Origin: JAJTHC01 sp044348005
Lineage (GTDB): Bacteria > Cyanobacteriota > Vampirovibrionia > Vampirovibrionales > JAJTHC01
DNA: 64,000 nucleotides
Direction of reading: 5' to 3'
Assembly: GCA_044348005.1 (NCBI GenBank)
Contig: JBIKTR010000001.1
Location: 148,092-212,091 of the forward strand
Notes under the pieces: model-generated
Told to the model about the DNA's origin: nothing
The model's input: only the letters and a program-made list of their open reading frames with translations
Databases searched by the model: none
Position numbers and translations under genes: made by a program
Shown here: positions 17,648 through 23,906 of the stretch, piece after piece
Layout of the letters: each line of letters starts with the position of its first letter
How positions within the stretch are numbered: the first letter of the stretch is position 1

Positions 17648-17651
17648 CATC

Positions 17652-18479
17652 ATGGCCACAAAGCAATTAAAGCCGACTTCAGCTGGTGTTCGAGGAATGT
17701 CTAAAATTGACAATTCGGATCTCACTTCATCAGCGCCCTTTCGCCCTTTGCTTTCTGCATTAAATCAGAAAGCGGGCCGTAATAACAATGGTCGTATCAC
17801 CTGCCGTCACAAAGGGGCGGGTCACAAAAAAACGTACCGAGTGATTGATTTCAAGCGTAACAAGTTTGACATCCCCGCTCGTGTGGAAACCATTGAGTAC
17901 GATCCCAATCGTAACTGCCGTATTTCACTGGTCTGTTACGCCGATGGAGAGCGTCGCTACATTCTGCACCCTGAAGGCTTGAATGTAGGGGACACAATCG
18001 TCAGCGGAAAGGACTCTGAAATCAAAGTAGGCAATACCCTACCTCTTCAGAACATTCCTTTGGGTTCAGTCATTCACAACGTGGAACTCGTTCCTGGGCG
18101 TGGCGGACAAATGGTCCGCAGTGCAGGGACCTCTGCTCAATTGGTGGCTAAAGAAGGTAAATATGCCACCTTGCGTATGCCTTCAAGTGAAATGCGTAAG
18201 GTTTTAATCAATTGCCACGCTACACTGGGTGTGTTAGACAACGCCGAGTTCAAGAATATCAACATTGGCAAAGCCGGCCGTAAACGCTGGATGGGCGTTC
18301 GTCCTACTGTGCGTGGTTCGGTCATGAACCCTTGTGATCACCCTCACGGGGGGGGGGAAGGGAAAGCGCCTATTGGCCGTCCTTCACCTGTAACGCCGTG
18401 GGGAAAGCCCACACTTGGTAAGAAGACACGTAATAGTAAGAAATCGTCAACGAAGCTTATTGTTCGTCGTCGTAAGTAA
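17652..18479 (+). CDS. rplB: 50S ribosomal protein L2
   Basis: 275 residues, standard length. Motifs include GRNNNGRITCRHKGAGHKK, the SH3-like middle (YADGERRYILHPEGL), RGSVMNPCDHPHGGGEGKAP and GKPTLGKKTR. The universally conserved histidine of the NPxDHPHGGG loop is present. The GGG of that loop is encoded by a G10 homopolymer (18348-18357), a surprising sequence in an essential gene. Confidence 0.97.
   Translation: MATKQLKPTSAGVRGMSKIDNSDLTSSAPFRPLLSALNQKAGRNNNGRITCRHKGAGHKKTYRVIDFKRNKFDIPARVETIEYDPNRNCRISLVCYADGERRYILHPEGLNVGDTIVSGKDSEIKVGNTLPLQNIPLGSVIHNVELVPGRGGQMVRSAGTSAQLVAKEGKYATLRMPSSEMRKVLINCHATLGVLDNAEFKNINIGKAGRKRWMGVRPTVRGSVMNPCDHPHGGGEGKAPIGRPSPVTPWGKPTLGKKTRNSKKSSTKLIVRRRK
18348..18357. 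repeat. G10 homopolymer in rplB
   Basis: Ten consecutive G encode the invariant HPHGGGEG loop of L2. The same amino acids could be coded without a homopolymer. It shows that long G runs occur even in essential genes here. Confidence 0.85.
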
Positions 18480-18497
18480 TCAAAAGGTTTTTATTTT

Positions 18498-18776
18498 ATG
18501 GCACGTTCTTTAAAAAAGGGAGTGTATGTACACCCCAAGCTCCAAAAAAGAATCGATGAAGCCAATGCTTCGGGTTCCAAATCCGTCATTCGCACGTGGA
18601 GTCGTTCTTCGATGATAACACCTGATATGTTGACGCATACCATTGCGGTTCATAACGGACGGGCCCATGTGCCTGTGTTCGTCACTGAACAAATGGTGGG
18701 TCACAAGTTGGGTGAGTTTGTTCCTACTCGTACGTATCGTGGTCATGCCGACGATAAAAAAGTCAAGAGAAAGTAG
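18498..18776 (+). CDS. rpsS: 30S ribosomal protein S19
   Basis: 92 residues: MARSLKKGVYVHPKLQKRI, RTWSRSSMITPDMLTHTIAV, HNGRAHVPVFVTEQMVGHKL and the C-terminal GEFVPTRTYRGHADDKK. S19 forms the 30S head with S13. It lies in the standard position between L2 and L22. Confidence 0.97.
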   Translation: MARSLKKGVYVHPKLQKRIDEANASGSKSVIRTWSRSSMITPDMLTHTIAVHNGRAHVPVFVTEQMVGHKLGEFVPTRTYRGHADDKKVKRK

Positions 18777-18780
18777 CGTT

Positions 18781-19125
18781 ATGATGTCAGTTTCTAGTCA
18801 ACGAAATATAATGACCACCGCACGTAAGATGCGTCGAGTCATCAATGAAATACGCGGAAAAAGTGTTAATGAAGCGTATATTATTTTAAAAACCATGCCT
18901 TATCGAGCGTCTGAAATTGTATTAAAGAAGCTGGTTGAGGCGGTGGCCAGTGCCCGTCAACAACAAGGCTTAAACCCTGATGCTTTGTTTGTTTCTGAAG
19001 TCTTTGCGGATGAAGGTCCTACCATGAAGCGTTTTAAGCCAAGAGCGCAAGGCCGTATTTATCAACGCTTGCGTCGCTCTTCACACCTAACGCTTAAAGT
19101 ATCAAGATCACCAAAAGGAGCATAA
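18781..19125 (+). CDS. rplV: 50S ribosomal protein L22
   Basis: 114 residues from the ATG at 18781. Recognisable are TARKMRRVINEIRGKSVNEA, the tail loop ADEGPTMKRFKPRAQGR and the closing SSHLTLKVS. The frame is open upstream into rpsS, but that part is not L22. L22 lines the exit tunnel and its loop is a macrolide-resistance site. It starts 5 bases after rpsS. Confidence 0.95.
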   Translation: MMSVSSQRNIMTTARKMRRVINEIRGKSVNEAYIILKTMPYRASEIVLKKLVEAVASARQQQGLNPDALFVSEVFADEGPTMKRFKPRAQGRIYQRLRRSSHLTLKVSRSPKGA

Positions 19126-19127
19126 TT

Positions 19128-19877
19128 GTGGGACAAAAAGTACACCCTCGCGGCTTAAGACTCGGTATTATTGAAGACTGGCAGTCTTCATGGTATGTGA
19201 AATCTTCTTTAGAATTTGCCAAATATATTAAAGAAGATGAAGTCTTGCGTCGTTATATTTTAAAGAAGTTGAAAGCGGCCTCTTTAAGTTCTGTGATTAT
19301 TCAGCGCAAAAGTGAAAAAGTGGTGGTTTCTATTGTCACAGGTCGCTCAGGTGTGGTGATCGGTCGTGGTGGTCAGAACTTGGATGTGCTTCGTAACGAA
19401 TTATTGGCCTTGGTTAGCACGAAAGATCTTCGCCTTGAAGTGCTTGAGGTCGATAAAATCGATGCGGACGCGGAGATCGTGGCTCAATCGATTGCTCAAC
19501 AATTAGAGCGTCGTGTCGCGTTTAGACGCGCGACCAAGCAAGCCATTCAAAAAGCGATGCGTGCAGGGGCCAAAGGAATCAAAATCATGATTTCTGGTCG
19601 CTTGGCAGGGGCTGATATTGCTCGTTCTGAATGGGCCAAAGAAGGGCGTATTCCCTTGCATACCTTTAAGGCAGGGATTCAATATGCGCATGCAGAAGCC
19701 CATACCTTATTTGGTGTAATTGGTGTGAAAGTATGGATTTATGGGGGAGATTGCGATACAAACGTCTTGACGCTTCACAACATCCGCCCAGCAGGTTCTA
19801 AGCCTCAGCAAAATCAACAGGACAAAGACGGGGCTCGTCGCAAGTCGACTCGTCGTCCTCAACGTAACGCAAAGTAA
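19128..19877 (+). CDS. rpsC: 30S ribosomal protein S3
   Basis: 249 residues. The start is GTG (MGQKVHPRGLRLGIIEDW) with AAAGGAG upstream. The KH domain GVVIGRGGQNLDVLRNEL and the C-terminal GRLAGADIARSEWAKEGRIP and GVKVWIYGGD are clear. The last 25 residues are a basic Gln/Arg tail. S3 forms the mRNA entry site with S4 and S5. Confidence 0.97.
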   Translation: MGQKVHPRGLRLGIIEDWQSSWYVKSSLEFAKYIKEDEVLRRYILKKLKAASLSSVIIQRKSEKVVVSIVTGRSGVVIGRGGQNLDVLRNELLALVSTKDLRLEVLEVDKIDADAEIVAQSIAQQLERRVAFRRATKQAIQKAMRAGAKGIKIMISGRLAGADIARSEWAKEGRIPLHTFKAGIQYAHAEAHTLFGVIGVKVWIYGGDCDTNVLTLHNIRPAGSKPQQNQQDKDGARRKSTRRPQRNAK

Positions 19878-19894
19878 CACATTTTAGGGTGGTC

Positions 19895-19922
19895 TTGAGT
19901 TTAGAGATTCAGACACTATAAT
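19895..19922 (+). promoter_or_regulatory. Candidate internal promoter between rpsC and rplP
   Basis: TTGAGT (19895-19900) and TATAAT (19917-19922) are 16 bases apart in the 75-base gap before rplP, and the -10 is flanked by AGAC/GTCT. It could boost the distal half of the operon. Confidence 0.4.
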
Positions 19923-19952
19923 TAGTCTAATGATGTTTAGGAGTTTTGAAAA

Positions 19953-20381
19953 ATGTTAATGCCAAAACGATCCAAATATCGCAAGCAGCATCGTGGTCGT
20001 ATGACGGGGATTGAAACTCGTGGCACGCAACTCGAATACGGTGATTTTGCGATTCAGGCCCTAGAGCCTGGTTGGATTACAAGTCGACAAATCGAAGCCG
20101 CTCGTCGTACAATTGCCCGTGCAGTTAAGCGTGGCGGTAAGATTTATATCCGTATTTTCCCCAACAAGCCTGTGACCAAGAAGCCTCTTGAAGTGCGTAT
20201 GGGTTCAGGGAAGGGGAGTCCAGAGTTTTGGGTCGCAGTGGTAAAGCCTGGCCGTTTAATGTTTGAACTTGCCGGTGTGCAGGAAGAACTTTCGACCAAG
20301 GCATTAAAGCTTGCGGCTCAAAAGTTCCCGATTAAAGTCCGTGTGGTTAAAAGAGATCAATTATCGAAAGCGGTGACTTAG
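19953..20381 (+). CDS. rplP: 50S ribosomal protein L16
   Basis: 142 residues: MPKRSKYRKQHRGRMTGIE, EARRTIARAVKRGGKIYIRI, PVTKKPLEVRMGSGKGSPEF and VKPGRLMFELAGV. L16 helps position tRNA in the A site. AGGAG is 9 bases before the first ATG (19953). The gap before it is unusually long for this cluster and may hold a promoter. Confidence 0.97.
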   Translation: MLMPKRSKYRKQHRGRMTGIETRGTQLEYGDFAIQALEPGWITSRQIEAARRTIARAVKRGGKIYIRIFPNKPVTKKPLEVRMGSGKGSPEFWVAVVKPGRLMFELAGVQEELSTKALKLAAQKFPIKVRVVKRDQLSKAVT

Positions 20382-20597
20382 ATGATGCTAAAGAATGAAT
20401 TATCTGAAATTCGAGAACTAAGCATAGACGAGCTACATGCCAAAGAACTCGATCTCCAAAAGTTTTTATTTGATTTAAAAATGAAGCAAAAAACGATGCA
20501 GTTAAACGATGCGTCTCAATTTAAAAAGACGCGTCATAAAATTGCCTTTATTAAAATGCTCATTACACAAAAATCCCTTTCGGAGGTGGAAGTCTAA
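20382..20597 (+). CDS. rpmC: 50S ribosomal protein L29
   Basis: 71 residues: ELSEIRELSIDELHAKELDL, FDLKMKQKTMQLNDASQFKK and RHKIAFIKMLIT. A two-helix L29 at the exit tunnel. It begins right after the rplP stop and overlaps the rpsQ start by one base. Confidence 0.95.
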   Translation: MMLKNELSEIRELSIDELHAKELDLQKFLFDLKMKQKTMQLNDASQFKKTRHKIAFIKMLITQKSLSEVEV

Positions 20598-20848
20598 TGG
20601 CTACTCGTGAATTGCAGGGTGTGGTATCTTCGACAAAGTCAGACAAAACCGCGGTGGTTTTGGTGACGAGTCGTAAGTCTCATGCCAAGTATGGTAAAGT
20701 TGTTCAGACGAGCAAAAAATTTCATGCCCATGACGAGCTCAATGAGCTTAACGTGGGGGATGAAGTCGTGATTGTAGAGTCTCGTCCGTTAAGTAAGTTG
20801 AAGCGTTGGACGCTGAAACAAGTGGTACGTAAAGCAGAAGTGCTATAA
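20597..20848 (+). CDS. rpsQ: 30S ribosomal protein S17
   Basis: 83 residues: RELQGVVSSTKSDKTAVVLV, then HAKYGKVVQTSKKFHAHDE, GDEVVIVESRPLSKLKRW. An OB-fold 16S rRNA binder. It is coupled to rpmC, with a GGAGG 7 bases upstream of the ATG. Confidence 0.97.
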   Translation: MATRELQGVVSSTKSDKTAVVLVTSRKSHAKYGKVVQTSKKFHAHDELNELNVGDEVVIVESRPLSKLKRWTLKQVVRKAEVL

Positions 20849-20857
20849 GAGGTTATT

Positions 20858-21217
20858 ATGATTCAACAAGAATCAAGATTGGTTGTCGCAGACAATACAG
20901 GTGCTCAGGAACTACTTTGTATACGTGTGTTAAAGCGTAAACGGGCAAGCGTGGGTGATCGTATTATTGCAACAGTGAAATCCGCTTCACCTAATATGCC
21001 TGTAAAAAAGTCTGATGTGGTGATGGCTGTGGTCGTTCGAACAAAGGCCCCATTACAGCGTGCGGATGGTAGTACAGTTTCATTTGGTGAAAATGCGGCT
21101 GTCATTATTAACAAAGAAGGGAACCCTCGTGGAACCCGCGTATTTGGTCCAGTGGCTCGTGAGTTAAGAGACAGCAATTTTATGAAAATTGTGTCTTTGG
21201 CTCCTGAAGTACTCTAA
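20858..21217 (+). CDS. rplN: 50S ribosomal protein L14
   Basis: 119 residues: MIQQESRLVVADNTGAQELL, RRASVGD-like segment, VVRTKAPLQRADGSTVSFGE, NAAVIINKEGNPRGTRVFGP. The canonical 122-residue family length is nearly matched. It contacts 16S rRNA in an intersubunit bridge. Confidence 0.97.
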   Translation: MIQQESRLVVADNTGAQELLCIRVLKRKRASVGDRIIATVKSASPNMPVKKSDVVMAVVVRTKAPLQRADGSTVSFGENAAVIINKEGNPRGTRVFGPVARELRDSNFMKIVSLAPEVL

Positions 21218-21234
21218 AGAAAGGCTAGAAAATT

Positions 21235-21453
21235 ATGAAAGCTTATAAAAAAAAGCTCATCAAAAAACAATCTTCCTTTCATGTCAAGCGGGGCGATAAC
21301 GTGTTTATCTTGGCTGGTAAAGACAAAGGTAAGCAAGGAATCGTTCGCTTAGTGGATAGAGATGTGACAAAGGCACTTGTTGACGGCGTTAATATCGTCA
21401 ACGGAAAAGAGCGCTTGATTCATATTTCTAATTTAAAGGTTGTTACCGAATAG
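21235..21453 (+). CDS. rplX: 50S ribosomal protein L24
   Basis: 72 residues. The KOW motif is VKRGDNVFILAGKDKGKQGIV, followed by LVDGVNIVNG. It is shorter than typical bacterial L24 (about 100) and ends near the second half (RLIHISNLKVV), so the C-terminal extension is reduced. It lies in the standard place between L14 and L5. Confidence 0.93.
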   Translation: MKAYKKKLIKKQSSFHVKRGDNVFILAGKDKGKQGIVRLVDRDVTKALVDGVNIVNGKERLIHISNLKVVTE

Positions 21454-21465
21454 ATTAGGTGCTTT

Positions 21466-22017
21466 ATGAAAACGTTAAAAGAAATATATCAAGACGAGAT
21501 CTTCGCTTCTTTGAAAAAAGAACTGGAGCTTTCCAATGTTCATGAAGTCCCTTGTCTTGTTAAAGTGGTTATAAATGTGGGTCTGGGTGAGTCTGCCCAA
21601 AATGCCAAGTCGTTGGATGAAGCCATTCAACATTTGACCTTGATGACAGGCCAAAAGCCTTTAGTCACGCGTGCTAAGAAATCTATTGCGGGCTTTAAAG
21701 TTCGTGAAGGGATGCCTATTGGTGCGATGGTGACGTTACGTGGAGATCGGATGTATGACTTTATTTCCAAATTAGTCAACGTCGTTTTGCCTCGTATTCG
21801 TGACTTTAGAGGCTTGAACGAGCATGGGTTTGACGGGCGTGGTAACTACAACCTCGGGTTGAAAGACCAGCTCATTTTCCCTGAAATCGATTATGACATG
21901 ATCACAAAAGTGCGTGGCTTGAACATCACTGTGGTTACGTCATCGTCTTCTGATGCGCAAGCCCTTTCTTTGCTAAAGAAATTGGGTTTCCCATTTGTAA
22001 CAAAAGCAATTACTTAG
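21466..22017 (+). CDS. rplE: 50S ribosomal protein L5
   Basis: 183 residues: VPCLVKVVINVGLGESAQNA, TGQKPLVTRAKKSIAGFKVR, GMPIGAMVTLRGDRMYDF, and RIRDFRGLNEHGFDGRGNYN. L5 binds 5S rRNA. Its stop is followed after 12 bases by rpsN. Confidence 0.97.
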   Translation: MKTLKEIYQDEIFASLKKELELSNVHEVPCLVKVVINVGLGESAQNAKSLDEAIQHLTLMTGQKPLVTRAKKSIAGFKVREGMPIGAMVTLRGDRMYDFISKLVNVVLPRIRDFRGLNEHGFDGRGNYNLGLKDQLIFPEIDYDMITKVRGLNITVVTSSSSDAQALSLLKKLGFPFVTKAIT

Positions 22018-22029
22018 GAGTGGTCGTTC

Positions 22030-22236
22030 ATGGCTAAACTTTCCATGGTGGTCAAAGAAGCACAACGTCAAGAAAAGGTGGCTAAGGGCAAATATCCCAA
22101 GACACGTTTACAAAACCGTTGTTCGATCTGTGGTCGTCCTCGTTCTTATTATCGCCAGTTTGGTATTTGTCGTGTGTGCTTAAGAAAAATGGCACACGAA
22201 GGCAAGTTGCCAGGTGTTACAAAATCAAGTTGGTAG
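22030..22236 (+). CDS. rpsN: 30S ribosomal protein S14, zinc-binding type
   Basis: 68 residues. Two CxxC pairs (CSICGRPRSYYRQFG, then CRVC) make this the short, zinc-dependent S14 type (rpsZ form) and not the 100-residue zinc-free paralog. The closing RKMAHEGKLPGVTKSSW is diagnostic. Its presence shows no zinc-free replacement in this cluster. Confidence 0.96.
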   Translation: MAKLSMVVKEAQRQEKVAKGKYPKTRLQNRCSICGRPRSYYRQFGICRVCLRKMAHEGKLPGVTKSSW

Positions 22237-22312
22237 TGTAAAAGTACTCTCCGTGTCTTTTTGTGAGACAGGATTATGGGTTACTTTGTCAATAAAGTAT
22301 AGGTCTTACACT
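22235..22312 (+). promoter_or_regulatory. Potential structured leader of rpsH
   Basis: AGTGTAA (22235-22241) can pair with TTACACT (22306-22312), just before the rpsH start; AAAGTA (22241-22246) with TACTTT (22282-22287); and TGTCT with AGACA around 22253-22269. Only a weak AGG ribosome site precedes rpsH, and it falls inside this region. S8 autoregulates in E. coli, so a similar role is possible here. Confidence 0.35.
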
Positions 22313-22313
22313 T

Positions 22314-22703
22314 ATGTATTCTGATCCTATTTCCGATATGCTTACAAGAGTCCGTAACGCGCAGCGTGCGGGGCATCTTGAAGTAAACATTCCACTTTCA
22401 AAGCTTAAAGTGGAAATTGCCAAAATCTTGGTTCGCCAAGGTTTTGTAAAAGAATATCGTCTTGAATCTGATCGTCATTTTGTGATTGTATTGAAGTACG
22501 ATCACAAATCGGGTGAGCCGGTGATTCGTTGCCTGAAAAAGGTTTCAAAATCTGGTTTGCGTGTCTATTCAAGAAAAGATCGTCTTCCCCGTGTTTTGGG
22601 TGGTTCTGGTGTGGCCATTATCTCGACGAGTCGAGGTATTTTGACCGATCATGAAGCACGTAAACTTGGTGTGGGTGGCGAAGTTTTATGTTACGTGTAC
22701 TAA
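22314..22703 (+). CDS. rpsH: 30S ribosomal protein S8
   Basis: 129 residues: SDPISDMLTRVRNAQRAGHL, KVEIAKILVRQGFVKEYRLE, SKSGLRVYSRKDRLPRVLGG, and closing GVAIISTSRGILTDHEARKL with GGEVLCYV. The ribosome site is weak (AGG 10 bases upstream) and may be hidden in a stem. Confidence 0.97.
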   Translation: MYSDPISDMLTRVRNAQRAGHLEVNIPLSKLKVEIAKILVRQGFVKEYRLESDRHFVIVLKYDHKSGEPVIRCLKKVSKSGLRVYSRKDRLPRVLGGSGVAIISTSRGILTDHEARKLGVGGEVLCYVY

Positions 22704-22724
22704 ATTTTCAAGAAGGTATCGATT

Positions 22725-23264
22725 ATGTCAAGAATTGGTAAAAACCCAATTGCTATACCCTCGGGTGTTACGGTAACCGTCAATGAAAATTTGGTCACGG
22801 TTAAAGGCCCAAAAGGTACGCTATCGCGTCAGTTTAGACCTGAATTAGACATTGTCATTGAAGACAACTCTATTCTCGTCACCCCCAATGGTGAAACTCG
22901 TTTGCACCGTTCTTTGCACGGGTTGACCCGTACGCTGATTAACAATATGGTCATTGGTGTTTCTGTTGGATTCACCAAAAACTTGGAACTGGTAGGGGTT
23001 GGCTACAGAGCCGCTGCCACCCCTAAGTTGTTGACCTTGCAATTGGGCTACAGTCATCCTGTTGAAATTGAATTGCCTGAAGGCATTGAAGCTAAGGTCG
23101 AAGCCAACACCAAGGTGGCTATTTCCGGCATTGACAAGCAAGCCGTTGGTGATGTGGCGGCTTTAATCCGTTCTAAGCGTAAACCAGAGCCTTATAAAGG
23201 CAAGGGTGTTCGTTATGCGGATGAAGTGGTTCGTCGTAAAGCGGGTAAATCAGGTAAGAAGTAA
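22725..23264 (+). CDS. rplF: 50S ribosomal protein L6
   Basis: 179 residues: SRIGKNPIAIPSGVTVTVNE, VKGPKGTLSRQF, VGVGYRAAATPKLLTLQLGY, and IRSKRKPEPYKGKGVRYADE. Two-domain L6 near the sarcin-ricin loop. AAGG lies upstream. Part of the spc section. Confidence 0.97.
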   Translation: MSRIGKNPIAIPSGVTVTVNENLVTVKGPKGTLSRQFRPELDIVIEDNSILVTPNGETRLHRSLHGLTRTLINNMVIGVSVGFTKNLELVGVGYRAAATPKLLTLQLGYSHPVEIELPEGIEAKVEANTKVAISGIDKQAVGDVAALIRSKRKPEPYKGKGVRYADEVVRRKAGKSGKK

Positions 23265-23303
23265 CGGATCGCAAGTGATCTTGAAATTTAGGATTATTTT
23301 ATC

Positions 23304-23672
23304 ATGTTTAAACAAATAAACCGTAAGCAAATTTCACGCAAGCGTCATTTACGCGTTCGTAAAAAGGTGTCGGGAACCGCTGAGTTTCCAAGACTTGCTG
23401 TGCATCGAAGTGGGAAGCACATTTACGTGCAAGCCATTGACGATGTGGCGGGTGTCACCTTGGCAGCGGCCAGTTCTTTAGACAAGGAACTGAAAGAAAC
23501 CGTGAAATCTGGTGCAAACATTGAAGCGGCGAAAGTCGTTGGAGACCTCGTGGCTAAACGTCTTTTAGCCAAAGGTGTAGAATGTGTTGTTTTTGATCGT
23601 GGTGGGTTCCTTTACCACGGTCGTGTTGCCGCCTTGGCGGATGCAGCGCGTGAAGCAGGACTTCAGTTCTAG
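23304..23672 (+). CDS. rplR: 50S ribosomal protein L18 (last gene of this operon)
   Basis: 122 residues: RKRHLRVRKKVSGTAEFPRL, VHRSGKHIYVQAID, GVECVVFDRGGFLYHGRVAA, and closing LADAAREAGLQF. L18 binds 5S rRNA. The next genes in almost all bacteria, rpsE, rpmD, rplO and secY, are absent: a repeat and terminator follow within 30-220 bases. Confidence 0.97.
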   Translation: MFKQINRKQISRKRHLRVRKKVSGTAEFPRLAVHRSGKHIYVQAIDDVAGVTLAAASSLDKELKETVKSGANIEAAKVVGDLVAKRLLAKGVECVVFDRGGFLYHGRVAALADAAREAGLQF

Positions 23673-23700
23673 TTTCATCAGCAATTGTGCTATAGTTTCC

Positions 23701-23850
23701 TATAGTATTTTAAAGAGTTTTCCATACAGTAGGCTAGACGAGGAGCCTAGATTATTTTGTGAAGGAGTGTAGATAGACCTACATGACTGAACAAAATAAT
23801 CGTAGCGACAAAGTATAGACACTGTAGGGGGAATTATTTAAAACACTATA
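23701..23850 (+). mobile_element. MITE-like repeat, copy B
   Basis: 150 bp from TATAGTATTTTAAAGAG to TTTAAAACACTATA. The terminal inverted repeat is TATAGTRTTTTAAA. Internal stems are TAGGCT/AGCCTA and ATTATTTTGT/ACAAAATAAT with TGTAG/CTACA nested inside. It lies 28 bases after rplR, at the point where the spc cluster ends. Confidence 0.85.
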
Positions 23851-23853
23851 TAT

Positions 23854-23892
23854 TGAAAACGTCCTGTATGCTATATACAAGACGTTTTTTTA
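23854..23892 (+). terminator. Intrinsic terminator after the ribosomal operon
   Basis: AAAACGTC pairs with GACGTTTT, with an inner TGTAT/ATACA stem, and ends in seven T. It is directly after the MITE-like repeat and 14 bases before the next gene's start codon. Confidence 0.75.
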
Positions 23893-23906
23893 TGGGAGGG
23901 TGCTTC

